DNA from: Candidatus Binatia bacterium
Lineage (GTDB): Bacteria > Eisenbacteria > RBG-16-71-46 > SZUA-252
Direction: 5' to 3'
Assembly: GCA_035631035.1 (NCBI GenBank)
Contig: DASQJL010000082.1
Span: 1 to 64,000 of the forward strand
Length of the DNA: 64,000 bases
Shown: in pieces, positions 46,208-54,224 of the stretch
Layout of the letters: every line of letters starts with the position of its first letter
Position numbering within the stretch: position 1 is the first letter of the stretch
Program-made: the position numbers and the translations under genes
The notes under the pieces: model-generated
Told to the model about the DNA's origin: nothing
The model's input: only the letters and a program-made list of their open reading frames with translations
Databases searched by the model: none

Positions 46208-47965
46208 TCAGCGGACCTGGATGTCGCGCAGCTTGAGCTGGAGGCGCGACCGATTCTGCCAGACGTTGATCGTGGGGACGAACGCCACGGAGAGCTTGCC
46301 GCCGTTCTGCGCGATGACGCTGGCCATGTGTCCCATGCCGAACCCGATGCAGTCGAGATCCCGACCGCTCTGGCGGATGGTGAGCTTGAGGTGGTTGCGG
46401 CTCACGACGGCCGGCGGCAGGGAGAGCTTCACGTCGTCGGCCACGAACAGCGGCTCGGCGTTGCCGATCCCGAACGGCGCGAGCCGGTCCAGCGCCTGGA
46501 CCAAGTCCTCGTTCAGGTGCTCGAGGTCGATCGGGCCGTCGATCGAGAGCTTGGGGATGAAATCGTCGGGCAGCACCTTGGAGCGCACCACGTCGCACAG
46601 CTGGTCGCGGAACGCCTCGAGGCACTCGGTCCGGATCGTGAGGCCGGCGGCGTAGGAGTGGCCGCCGAAGCCGAGGAGGTGCGCGCGGCACTCCTGGAGC
46701 GCCAGGCAGACGTCGAAGCCGGGAATGCTCCGCCCCGAGCCCTTCCCCTCGTCGCCGTCGGAGGCGATGAGGATCGTCGGCCGGTGAAATCGCTCGATGA
46801 GCCGCGACGCGACGATCCCGAGCACGCCGGGATGCCACCGGTCGGACCAGAGGACGATGGCGGGGGGAAGGTCGGCGCCGTGCTTCTGGAGCTGGTCGAG
46901 CGCGTCCTCCAGCGTGGACTCGTCGATCTTCTTCCGGTTCGCGTTGTCCTCCTCGAGGCTCTCCGCGATGATCGCCGCCTCGCGCGGGTCGTTCGAGAGG
47001 AGCAGGCGCACGCCGCTCTCCGCGTTCCCGAGCCGGCCCGCCGCGTTGATGCGCGGCGCCAGGATGTAGGCCACGTGGCCGCTCTCGACCCGCCGCGTGC
47101 GGAGACCCGCCACCTCCTTGAGCGCCGCGATCCCGGGCTTGTCGGAATGGCAGAGGCGCTCCAGGCCGATCTTGGCGAACACGCGGTTCTCCCCCACCAG
47201 CGGGACGACGTCGGCGATCGTGCCGAGCGCGACCAGGTCGAGGTGGTGGAAGACGAAATCGGGCGGGAGCACGTCGGGGCGCCGCGCGGCAAGCCCCTGC
47301 ACCAGCTTGAAGACCACCCCCACCCCCGCGAGCTCCTTGAAGGCGTAGGGGCAGTCCTTGCGCTTGGGATTGAGCACGGCGCAGGCCTGCGGCAGCTCCC
47401 CGAGGGGCTCGTGATGGTCGGTCACGATGACGTCGATCCCCTCCTTCCGCGCGAGGAGGACCTCGTTCGTGGCGGTGATGCCGCAGTCGGCGGTGATCAC
47501 GAGGCGGATGCGGCGCTTGCGCGCCACGTCCACGCCCCGTTCCGAGAATCCGTAACCGTCCCGGATCCGGTCGGGGATGAAGTAGGAGACCTTGGCGCCC
47601 ATCTCCGCCAGCGCGGCCGTCAGGAGCGACGTGGAGGTGATGCCATCCACGTCGTAGTCGCCGTAGACCAGGATCGACTCGCGCGCGGCGACGGCCTGCA
47701 GGACCCGGTCCACCGCGCGGTCCATGTCGCGCATGGTGAACGCGTCCAGCAGCCGGTCGGTCGAGGGGACCAGGAACGATTCGACCTGCGCGGAGGAGGT
47801 GAAGCCGCGGTTGGCGAGGAGCCGCGCGAACGTGTCGGAAACGCCCAGCTCGGTCTTGAGCCGTTCCGCCAGCTCGGGAGCGGCGGGGCTCTTCAGGACC
47901 CAGGTCTTGGGCGTGGACGGACGCAAAGGCACCTCGGGGAGGCTGAAACGGACATTCGGGAACAT
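46208..47965 (-). CDS. recJ: Single-stranded-DNA-specific exonuclease RecJ
   Basis: 585 residues. DHH-family metal motifs: ILVYGDYDVDGITSTSLL, VITADCGIT, VIVTDHHEP and ILAPRINAAGRLGNAESG; the DHHA1 region has GFGGHSYAAGLTI; the C-terminal OB domain is GFGMGHMA...WQNRSRLQLKLRDI. It degrades single-stranded DNA 5' to 3' in recombination and mismatch repair. The ATG leaves only a few bases after the predicted transcription start, with no RBS. About 20 residues precede the usual RecJ start (TWVLKSP). Confidence 0.96.
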   Translation of the reverse strand: MFPNVRFSLPEVPLRPSTPKTWVLKSPAAPELAERLKTELGVSDTFARLLANRGFTSSAQVESFLVPSTDRLLDAFTMRDMDRAVDRVLQAVAARESILVYGDYDVDGITSTSLLTAALAEMGAKVSYFIPDRIRDGYGFSERGVDVARKRRIRLVITADCGITATNEVLLARKEGIDVIVTDHHEPLGELPQACAVLNPKRKDCPYAFKELAGVGVVFKLVQGLAARRPDVLPPDFVFHHLDLVALGTIADVVPLVGENRVFAKIGLERLCHSDKPGIAALKEVAGLRTRRVESGHVAYILAPRINAAGRLGNAESGVRLLLSNDPREAAIIAESLEEDNANRKKIDESTLEDALDQLQKHGADLPPAIVLWSDRWHPGVLGIVASRLIERFHRPTILIASDGDEGKGSGRSIPGFDVCLALQECRAHLLGFGGHSYAAGLTIRTECLEAFRDQLCDVVRSKVLPDDFIPKLSIDGPIDLEHLNEDLVQALDRLAPFGIGNAEPLFVADDVKLSLPPAVVSRNHLKLTIRQSGRDLDCIGFGMGHMASVIAQNGGKLSVAFVPTINVWQNRSRLQLKLRDIQVR

Positions 47966-47977
47966 GAGGCCACGCTC

Positions 47978-48006
47978 ATTGTAACACCTTGCGCAACCGG
48001 CATCAA
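47978..48006 (-). promoter_or_regulatory. Predicted promoter of recJ-rsh-dtd-maf-mtnA
   Basis: TTGATG (48006-48001) and TACAAT (47983-47978) are spaced by exactly 17 bases on the minus strand. The expected start site is near 47971, only about six bases before the recJ ATG at 47965. This would give a nearly leaderless message. Confidence 0.65.
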
Positions 48007-48047
48007 CGGCCGGGACTCCAGGGAGTTACGCAGGCCGACGCCGGGGG

Positions 48048-48851
48048 TCAGAGCAGGTATCCGCCCGAAACCGGGAGCGCGGCGCCGGTGATGTATCCCG
48101 ACTCCTCGGCCAGGAGGAAGAGCGCGGCGCGCGCCACCTCTCCCGGCGTCCCCAGGCGGCGTGCCGGGATCTTGGCCGAGGCGGCGGCCGCCGCCCACCG
48201 CGCCGGCGTGCCGGGGGTCCGGATCACGCCCGGGAGGATGACGTTGACCGTGATCCCGTGCTCCGCTTCCTCCTGCGCCGCGCTCCGCGCGAGGGTGAGC
48301 AGCGCGATCTTCGCGGCGCGATAGCCGTGCGCGAGCGACGCCGCGCGCGGCGTGTCCCCGCCGGCGACGCCGAAGAGGAGCACCCGCCCGAAGCGCCGCC
48401 GGCGCATTGCGGGAAGCGCGGCATGGAGGAGCGCGACCGCGCCGGTCACGTTGGAGCGGACGAGCGCTTCCCAGCGCTCGGGCGTGAGGGCCCGGAGCGG
48501 CCCCTCCCAGTAGTCGCCCGCCGCGTGCACGACGATGTCGGGGGCGGCGTGCCCCAGCCGTCCGCGTCCCCCGCGTCCTCCGGCGCCGGCGCCGGCGAGG
48601 CGGACCAGCCGTTGCGCCGTGCCGGGGCGCGTCACGTCGCCCCGGGCGGTGCGGAGGCTCAGTCCTCGCGCCGCGGCGGTCTCGCGCAGTGCGGCAAGCG
48701 AGACCGCCGAACGCCCCACCGCCAGCACGCGGCACCCCTCGCGCGCGAGCGCGATGGCCACGGCGCGGCCCAGGCCGCGGCTGCCCCCGACGACGAGGGC
48801 CGTGCGTCCCTGGAATCCGGTCGCGAGCGGGGCATCTTCTTTCGGGGCCAT
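48048..48851 (-). CDS. Short-chain dehydrogenase/reductase, lacking the usual catalytic serine
   Basis: 267 residues. The nucleotide loop TALVVGGSRGLGRAV is at 17-31, the Asn/Ala-Gly motif is VHAAGDY, and the Tyr/Lys pair is YRAAK (Tyr177, Lys181). The Ser normally 13 residues before the Tyr is absent; the strand reads LLFGVAGGD. The ending ITGAALPVSGGYLL is the standard SDR tail. A Gly-rich insertion at 86-100 is unusual. Start at ATG 48851, after a predicted promoter; upstream codons run into the divergent gene's leader. Function unknown; perhaps a FabG-like reductase. Confidence 0.85.
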   Translation of the reverse strand: MAPKEDAPLATGFQGRTALVVGGSRGLGRAVAIALAREGCRVLAVGRSAVSLAALRETAAARGLSLRTARGDVTRPGTAQRLVRLAGAGAGGRGGRGRLGHAAPDIVVHAAGDYWEGPLRALTPERWEALVRSNVTGAVALLHAALPAMRRRRFGRVLLFGVAGGDTPRAASLAHGYRAAKIALLTLARSAAQEEAEHGITVNVILPGVIRTPGTPARWAAAAASAKIPARRLGTPGEVARAALFLLAEESGYITGAALPVSGGYLL

Positions 48852-48857
48852 GGGCTG

Positions 48858-48866
48858 TGGTACTAT
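48858..48866 (+). promoter_or_regulatory. Extended -10 promoter candidate for the plus-strand glpX operon
   Basis: TGG directly followed by TACTAT gives an extended -10 element, with a start site near 48873 and a leader of about 30 bases before the ATG at 48904. No good -35 is seen. It shares its -10 bases with the minus-strand promoter of the divergent SDR gene. Confidence 0.45.
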
Positions 48867-48889
48867 AGGCGGCTCAGTCCGCAAGTCAA
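48862..48889 (-). promoter_or_regulatory. Predicted promoter of the SDR gene (minus strand), overlapping the divergent promoter
   Basis: TTGACT (48889-48884) and TATAGT (48867-48862) are spaced by 16 bases on the minus strand. The start site near 48855 leaves only about four bases before the ATG at 48851, so the transcript would be nearly leaderless. Confidence 0.55.
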
Positions 48890-48903
48890 TCGAGGGCCGA
48901 TCC

Positions 48904-49242
48904 ATGAACGACCAGCGCTGGGAAGAGGTGCTCCGCCGCCTCGACAAGCACTTCGGGAACCTCGAATTCGACGAGTCCGAGGACGAGGAGACCCACGCCG
49001 TCTCCGAATCCGTCACGTGGGAGAGCCCCCAGGGCCGGATGAAGCTGGTCCGCACCACGAAGCCGCTCGTCGTCGACAAGAAGATGCACTACTCGAACCG
49101 CGCCGGCGGCGGCACCCACGTCGAATACGTCTACTCCAAGACCGAATCCACCAGCCGCATCCGCCTGTTCCGCTGGAACGGATCGCTGAACGACTGGGAC
49201 GAGATCGACGCCACCGCCCTGACCGGGCCGGAGGCCCGCTAG
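48904..49242 (+). CDS. Small conserved-looking protein of unknown function
   Basis: 112 residues, not recognised. The ATG follows GAGGG with a seven-base spacing. The first 30 residues are helical and acidic (RWEEVLRRLDKHFGNLEFDESEDEE); the rest looks beta-rich with aromatic residues (VTWESPQGRMKLVRTTKP, HVEYVYSKTESTSRIRLFRWNGSLNDWDEIDA). No signal peptide, TM helix, or metal motif. Three bases before glpX on the same strand, so probably co-translated with it. It may be a small regulator or binding protein, but I cannot assign a family. Confidence 0.75.
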   Translation: MNDQRWEEVLRRLDKHFGNLEFDESEDEETHAVSESVTWESPQGRMKLVRTTKPLVVDKKMHYSNRAGGGTHVEYVYSKTESTSRIRLFRWNGSLNDWDEIDATALTGPEAR

Positions 49243-49245
49243 ACC

Positions 49246-50241
49246 GTGGACCGCCACGTCGGCCTGGACCTGGTCCGCGTCACCGAAGCGGCCGCGCTCG
49301 CCTGCGCGCGATTCATGGGCCGCGGCGACGCGCACGGGGCCGACCAGGCCGCCGTGACCGCGATGCGGCGCGCGTTCGACAACGTGGACATCCGCGGCAC
49401 GGTCGTGATCGGCGAGGGGGAGCGCGACGAGGCGCCCATGCTCTACATCGGGGAGCGCGTCGGCTCGGGGTACGGCGCCGAGGTGGACATCGCGCTCGAC
49501 CCGCTGGAGTGCACGAACTCGGTGGCGTACGGCCGCGACAACGCCCTCGCGGTGATCGCGCTCGCCCAGCGGGGCCATTTCCTCCACGCGCCCGACACCT
49601 ACATGGAGAAGATCGCCGTCGGCGCCAAGGCCGCGAACGCGATCGACCTCTCCCGCTCCGTCGAGGAGAACCTCGAGTCGGTCGCCGCCGCCAAGGGGTA
49701 CGACCTCGAGGACCTCACCGTCGTCGTGCTCGACCGGCCGCGCCACGAGGAGCTGATCCAGCGGATCCGGAAGGTCGGCGCGCGCATCCACCTGATCCCC
49801 GACGGCGACGTCTCGGCCGCGATGGCCACCGCCGTCGAGTCGACCGGCGTGGACGTGCTGCTGGGCATCGGCGGCGCGCCCGAGGGCGTGCTCGCGGCGG
49901 CGGCGCTCCGCTGCCTGGGCGGCGCGATGCAGGGGCGCCTCAGGTTCCGGAGCGACGAGGAGAAGGAGCGCGCGACGCGGATGGGGATCGTCGACCACGA
50001 CCGGATCTACACCCAGACCGATCTCGCGCGCGGCGACTCCATCATCTTCGCCACGACCGGCGTCACCGACGGGGACATGCTCGACGGCGTCCGCTTCAGC
50101 GGGGACGGCGCCGAGACCCATTCGATGGTGATGCGCGCGGCCACGGGAACGGTGCGCATCTTGAGGACGAGCCACCGCTTCTCCGGACCGGACGGACGGC
50201 CGGTGAGCATCGAGCCGTTCGAAGCCTTCCACCGGTCCTGA
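49246..50241 (+). CDS. glpX: Class II fructose-1,6-bisphosphatase (GlpX type)
   Basis: 331 residues from GTG. RGTVVIGEGERDEAPMLYIGE (50-70) carries the metal-binding Glu residues; VDIALDPLECTNSVAYGRDNALAVIALA is the lithium-sensitive phosphatase loop; GGAPEGVLAAAALRCLGGAMQGRL is the substrate-binding end. The loop normally reads DPxEGT; here Gly is replaced by Cys89. SVAYG and HAPDTYMEKIAVG resemble the cyanobacterial FBP/SBPase branch. It removes phosphate from C1 of fructose bisphosphate in gluconeogenesis, perhaps also sedoheptulose bisphosphate. Five bases before bshB1. Confidence 0.93.
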   Translation: MDRHVGLDLVRVTEAAALACARFMGRGDAHGADQAAVTAMRRAFDNVDIRGTVVIGEGERDEAPMLYIGERVGSGYGAEVDIALDPLECTNSVAYGRDNALAVIALAQRGHFLHAPDTYMEKIAVGAKAANAIDLSRSVEENLESVAAAKGYDLEDLTVVVLDRPRHEELIQRIRKVGARIHLIPDGDVSAAMATAVESTGVDVLLGIGGAPEGVLAAAALRCLGGAMQGRLRFRSDEEKERATRMGIVDHDRIYTQTDLARGDSIIFATTGVTDGDMLDGVRFSGDGAETHSMVMRAATGTVRILRTSHRFSGPDGRPVSIEPFEAFHRS

Positions 50242-50245
50242 TCCC

Positions 50246-51046
50246 GTGGCGCCCCCGCGCGACCTCGATGCCTTCGATCCTCCCGAGTCACCGGACGGCC
50301 CTCCGCTCGACCTGCTCGCGATCGGCGCCCATCCCGACGACGTGGAGATCTCCTGCGGGGGGACGATCGCGGCCGCTGCCGCCGAGGGGCTCCGCGCCGG
50401 GATCCTCGATCTGACGCGCGGGGAGAGCGCGACCAACGGCACCCCCGAAATCCGCGCGGCGGAAGCGGCAGAGGCCGCGCGCCTCCTCGGCGCGTGCGGC
50501 CGCTGGAACGCGGGGCTGCCCGACGGAGCCCTCCACGCCCACGATCCCGAGCAGGTGCGCCGCGCGGTGCTCTGGCTGCGCGCCCTGCGCCCCGACGTCG
50601 TGGTCGTGCACTTCCCGCGCGACCGCCACCCCGACCACGTGGCCGCGTCCGAGCTGATCGACCGCGCCTCCTACCTGGCAGGGCTGCGCCGCTTCGAGAG
50701 CGTCGGGAACGCCGCCCCCTTCCGCCCGCGCGCGCGCTACCACTACGCCTCGCGCGTCGGCTTCGCGCCCTCGTTCGTCGTGGACGTGACGGCGCACTGG
50801 GAGGCGAAGCGGGCGGCGATTCTCGCGCACGGGAGCCAGGTGAGCCGCACGTCGGCGGAGGCGCGCCCCACTCCCTTGAATCGGGAGGGCTTCCTCGACT
50901 TCGTGGAATCGCGGGCGCGCCACTACGGCGGGATGATCGGCGTGACCTACGGCGAGCCGTTTCACGCCACGGAGCCGATCGGCGTCCGCGCGCTGGCCGC
51001 CTTCCTCCGGACGCCGCAGCCGGCACCCGGCTCGTTCACCGGCTAG
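50246..51046 (+). CDS. bshB1: Bacillithiol biosynthesis deacetylase BshB1 (PIG-L/LmbE family)
   Basis: 266 residues. LLAIGAHPDDVEISCGGTIAAAAAEGLRAGILDLTRGESATNGTPEIRAAEAAEAARLLG is the family start with the zinc motif AHPDD; the second ligand motif is DRHPDHVAASEL, and ASRVGFAPSFVVDVTAHWEAKRAAILAHGSQV is typical of BshB1 rather than of mycothiol MshB. It removes acetate from GlcNAc-malate. BshA and BshC are not in the window. GTG start. The gene ends inside the convergent DUF1028 gene (11-base overlap). Confidence 0.9.
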   Translation: MAPPRDLDAFDPPESPDGPPLDLLAIGAHPDDVEISCGGTIAAAAAEGLRAGILDLTRGESATNGTPEIRAAEAAEAARLLGACGRWNAGLPDGALHAHDPEQVRRAVLWLRALRPDVVVVHFPRDRHPDHVAASELIDRASYLAGLRRFESVGNAAPFRPRARYHYASRVGFAPSFVVDVTAHWEAKRAAILAHGSQVSRTSAEARPTPLNREGFLDFVESRARHYGGMIGVTYGEPFHATEPIGVRALAAFLRTPQPAPGSFTG

Positions 51047-52259
51047 GCGACGCCAGCGCCGCTTTCGCGGCGCGAAAGAGGCGGAGCCGCTCCGCGTAGC
51101 GCTCGTTCCCCCGCGACAGCCGCACCGCGCGCTCGGCCGCTTCGATCGCCCGCTCGAGATTCCCCGCCCGGTAGGCCGCCTCGGCCAGCGTGTCGAAGAG
51201 GTTCGGATCGTCGCTCCGCGCGGCCACCGCGGCCTCCGCGTAGCGCAGCGCCTCGGCGGGATCGCCTCCACGCGTCGCCAAAAACCACGCCAGCTCGTTC
51301 AAGGCATCCGCGTCCTTGGGACCGCCGGCCACCGCGGTGCGAAACCCGGCCTCCGCGGCGGCGTACTCGCGCGCGGCCGCCGCGTCGTCGCCGCGCCGCC
51401 TGGCAGCGTCGCCGTAACGGACATGCGCCGCGGGAAGGAACGTCTCGGCGTGGCGCGCGTAGATCCGGCCCAGGGCGCCGATCGGGTCCTTGTCCAGGTC
51501 CACCCGCAGATCAGTGATCCGGTCCGAGCCGGGGACGGAGCCCGTGCCGAACCGGGGCTCGGGCTCGGCCGCGGCGCGCACGACGAGGAGCGCCGCCGAG
51601 GCTTCCCTCCCCCGCGCCGCGAAGGGATCGCCGTCCGCGCGCTCGCCGGCTTCGAGCGCGGCGAGGAGCCGCGCGCCCAGATCGCCGCTCCGCTGCGCGA
51701 ACGCCTCAGCCATCGCCTCGAGGGTCGCCGCACCCCGGAGGCCATAGCCGGCGCAGGCGAAGCTCGCGCCGAGTCGGGTGCCCGAAAATCCCGGCAGATG
51801 CGCGCCCGAGCGGGCCGCGGCGCGCCCGCCGCGCCCCACGACGATGCCCACGCGGGCCGCTGGATCGGTGCCGGCGGGCACGAGCAGGATCAGAGCGGAG
51901 TCGGGATCCATCCCGCGCGCGAGCGCGGAGGCCGCGGCGCGGAGATCCCCGGCCCCGGGTCCCAGCGAGAGGAGGGCGCCCGCTTCCGCCGAAGCTTCCA
52001 GGGCGCGCGCGCCCACCGCGATCTCGGAGGCGGCGCACGCCGCGCCCCAGGAACCGGTCGCGGAATCGAACGCGGCCGCGGCCAGGGCGGGACCCTGTCC
52101 CAGGACGACGCGGAGCGGAAGGGCGAGGGTGTCGGTTCGGGACGGGGACGGTGGCGGCGGCGCGGCACGCGGCGCCTGCGCGTGCGCGATGGGGCCGAGC
52201 ACGGCCAGGGCGGCGACGAGCGCCGCGGCCGTGGCCGTGGCCCGGAGCGAGACCCTCAT
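51036..52259 (-). CDS. Secreted DUF1028 domain fused to C-terminal TPR repeats
   Basis: 407 residues with a signal peptide (about 1-27, ending AHAQ). Residues about 60-275 match DUF1028: AFDSATGSWGAACAASEIAVGARAL, GMDPDSALILLV, RVGIVVGRGGRAAARSGAHLPGFSGTRLGASFACAGYGLRG, LAALEAGERADGDPFAARGREASAALLVVR and ITDLRVDLDKDPIGALGRI. The family is Ntn-hydrolase-like, of unknown substrate. Residues about 290-400 hold TPR units (AHVRYGDAARRRGDDAAAAREYAAAEAGF; DALNELAWFLATRGGDPAEALRYAEAAVAA; DTLAEAAYRAGNLERAIEAAERAVRL). It follows the transketolase genes by 28 bases. Confidence 0.85.
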   Translation of the reverse strand: MRVSLRATATAAALVAALAVLGPIAHAQAPRAAPPPPSPSRTDTLALPLRVVLGQGPALAAAAFDSATGSWGAACAASEIAVGARALEASAEAGALLSLGPGAGDLRAAASALARGMDPDSALILLVPAGTDPAARVGIVVGRGGRAAARSGAHLPGFSGTRLGASFACAGYGLRGAATLEAMAEAFAQRSGDLGARLLAALEAGERADGDPFAARGREASAALLVVRAAAEPEPRFGTGSVPGSDRITDLRVDLDKDPIGALGRIYARHAETFLPAAHVRYGDAARRRGDDAAAAREYAAAEAGFRTAVAGGPKDADALNELAWFLATRGGDPAEALRYAEAAVAARSDDPNLFDTLAEAAYRAGNLERAIEAAERAVRLSRGNERYAERLRLFRAAKAALASPSR

Positions 52260-52287
52260 GAACGTGGCGCGGCGTGGCGCCGCGGCA

Positions 52288-53292
52288 TTACCGGGCGCGT
52301 TTGCGGGCGAGCGCGCGCTCGGCGGCCTGGATCACGTCGGGAGCCTTGATCCCGAACGCCGCCATCAGCTCGTCCTGCTTTCCCGATCGGCCGAAGCGGT
52401 CGTGCACCGCCACGAGCTCCATCGGAACGGGATGCGTGGCCACCACCGCTTCGGCGACGGCGCCCCCCAGCCCTCCGTGGATCTGGTGCTCCTCGGCGGT
52501 GACGATGGCGCCGCAATCGCGCGCGGCGCGCTCGATGGCGTCCCGGTCCAGCGGCTTCAGCGTGTGCATGTTCAGCACGCGGCATTCGATGCCGCGCGCG
52601 GCCAGCGCCTCGGCGGCGACCAAGGCCTCGTAGACCATCACGCCGCACGCGATGATCGCGAGGTCCTTCCCCTCGCGCAGCTGGTTCGCGCGCCCGATCA
52701 CGAACGGAGATCCGGCGTCGGTCACGACCGGGACCGGCTCGCGTCCGAAGCGGATGTAGTACGGATGCAGGTCGCTCCCCGCGGCCACCGTGGCCTTGCG
52801 CGTCTCGTAGTAGTCGGCGGGCACGATCATCCGCATGTTGGGGATCGAGCGGATGATGGCGATCTCCTCCATCGCCTGGTGCGTGGCCCCGTCCGGGCCG
52901 ACGCTGATGCCGCCGTGCGCCCCGCCGATCTTGACCGGAAGATTGGTGTAGGCCACGGTCACGCGGATCTGGTCGGCGCTCCGGCAGGAGGCGAAGGCGC
53001 CGTACGTCGCGAGGAACGGAATCTTTCCCACCGCGGCGAGGCCGGCGGCCACGCACATCATGTTCTGCTCGGCGATGCCGACCTGGATGAAGCGATCGGG
53101 GAACTTCTCCGCGAAGAAGTTCACGTTCGTCGAGCCGGTCAGATCGCCGACCAGCACGACGATGCGCGGATCCTTCTCTCCGAGGTCGACCAGGCCGTGG
53201 CCGAACCCCTCGCGGGTGCGCTTCATCTCGGGCTTGGCCAGGGTCGGCGGCTCGGCGGGACGCGGGGCGGCCGGAGCGGTTCCGCTGCTCAT
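52288..53292 (-). CDS. Transketolase, C-terminal subunit
   Basis: 334 residues. VVLVGDLTGSTNVNFFAEKFPDRFIQVGIAEQNMMCVAAGLAAVGKIPFLATYGAF has the pyrimidine-binding Glu of the TPP site (GIAEQNM); HGGISVGPDGATHQAMEEIAIIRSIPNM carries the conserved His residues; the C-terminal domain is GKDLAIIACGVMVYEALVAAEALAARGI. It pairs with the N-terminal subunit gene upstream (ATGA overlap) to form a two-polypeptide transketolase, common outside Proteobacteria. A short, Pro-rich leader (residues 5-20) precedes the domain. The open frame that runs upstream as far as 55671 is a shadow. Confidence 0.94.
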   Translation of the reverse strand: MSSGTAPAAPRPAEPPTLAKPEMKRTREGFGHGLVDLGEKDPRIVVLVGDLTGSTNVNFFAEKFPDRFIQVGIAEQNMMCVAAGLAAVGKIPFLATYGAFASCRSADQIRVTVAYTNLPVKIGGAHGGISVGPDGATHQAMEEIAIIRSIPNMRMIVPADYYETRKATVAAGSDLHPYYIRFGREPVPVVTDAGSPFVIGRANQLREGKDLAIIACGVMVYEALVAAEALAARGIECRVLNMHTLKPLDRDAIERAARDCGAIVTAEEHQIHGGLGGAVAEAVVATHPVPMELVAVHDRFGRSGKQDELMAAFGIKAPDVIQAAERALARKRAR

Positions 53293-54224
53293 CGGACACC
53301 TCCCGCCATCGCGGCCGGAACCGGCGCCGCGGGGATCGCGGGCGGCGCCACCTGCGCCGCGCCATGGGATTCGAGGCGCTTCGTCCAGGCCTCCAGGGTG
53401 GTGCCCAGCTCGGCCAGCGCCTTCTCCGCCTGCTCCACGCTGGGCGGCACGCCGTGCCAGCGGTAGTCGTCTTCCATGTACGAGACGCCCTTCCCCATGA
53501 CGGTCTTCGCGAGGATCACCGAGGGTTGGCCCTTCGCCGCGCGCGCGGCGTCGAACGCGTCGACGATGGAGGGGATGTCGTGGCCGTCGCAGACGATCAC
53601 GTTCCAGTTGAACGCGCGCCACTTGTCCGCGAGTGGTGCTACCCCCATCACGTCCTGCACGTCGCCGTCGATCTGCTTCCGGTTGTAGTCGATCACGCCG
53701 CAGAGGTTGTCCAGCTTGTAGTGCGCGGCGAACATCGCCGCTTCCCAGATCTGCCCCTCCTGCTGCTCGCCGTCGCCCATGACGCAGTAGACGCGCCGCG
53801 GGTTCTTGTCCATGCGCGAGCCGAGCGCCATGCCGCAGCACACCGACAGCCCCTGGCCCAGCGATCCGGACGAGACCTCCACGCCGGGCGTGTCGTGCTT
53901 GCTCGGATGCCCCTGCAGATGACCCTCGAACCGGCGGAACTGGAGGAGGTCGCGAAGCGGGAAGTAGCCGCGCTCCCCCATCAGCGCGTAGATGCAGGGC
54001 GTGATGTGGCCGATCGAGAAGTGCCAGAGATCGCGGCCCGGATCGTCGAGCCGGGCGGGATCGAGATTCATCTCCCGGAAGAAGAGCACGCTCCCGAAGT
54101 CGGCGGAGGAGAGCGGGCCGCCGCTGTGGCCGGACTGGGAGCGCGCGAGGAGCGTGATGATGTCGCGGCGCACGAAGAGCGCGCGCTCGCGGAGCTGGTT
54201 CGGGTCGAATTCCAAACGGGGCAT
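53289..54224 (-). CDS. Transketolase, N-terminal subunit
   Basis: 311 residues. ARSQSGHSGGPLSSADFGSVLFF and SSGSLGQGLSVCCGMALG are the donor-binding regions; GDGEQQEGQIWEAAMFAAHYKLDNLCGVIDYNRKQIDG is the TPP diphosphate motif (GDG and Asn). The ATG at 54224 has GGGAGA about seven bases upstream; further upstream codons lie in the GC-rich intergenic region. The C-terminus ends in an Ala/Pro-rich tail (APPAIPAAPVPAAMAGG), about 25 residues longer than most. It supplies the TPP phosphate-binding half for the C-terminal subunit. Confidence 0.94.
   Translation of the reverse strand: MPRLEFDPNQLRERALFVRRDIITLLARSQSGHSGGPLSSADFGSVLFFREMNLDPARLDDPGRDLWHFSIGHITPCIYALMGERGYFPLRDLLQFRRFEGHLQGHPSKHDTPGVEVSSGSLGQGLSVCCGMALGSRMDKNPRRVYCVMGDGEQQEGQIWEAAMFAAHYKLDNLCGVIDYNRKQIDGDVQDVMGVAPLADKWRAFNWNVIVCDGHDIPSIVDAFDAARAAKGQPSVILAKTVMGKGVSYMEDDYRWHGVPPSVEQAEKALAELGTTLEAWTKRLESHGAAQVAPPAIPAAPVPAAMAGGVR

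Noticed and set aside
44001-46838. Long open frame suggesting an N-terminal extension of rsh into recJ
   Set aside because: The extension is an Arg-rich reading of recJ in another frame. The HD domain starts close to the GTG at 46205.
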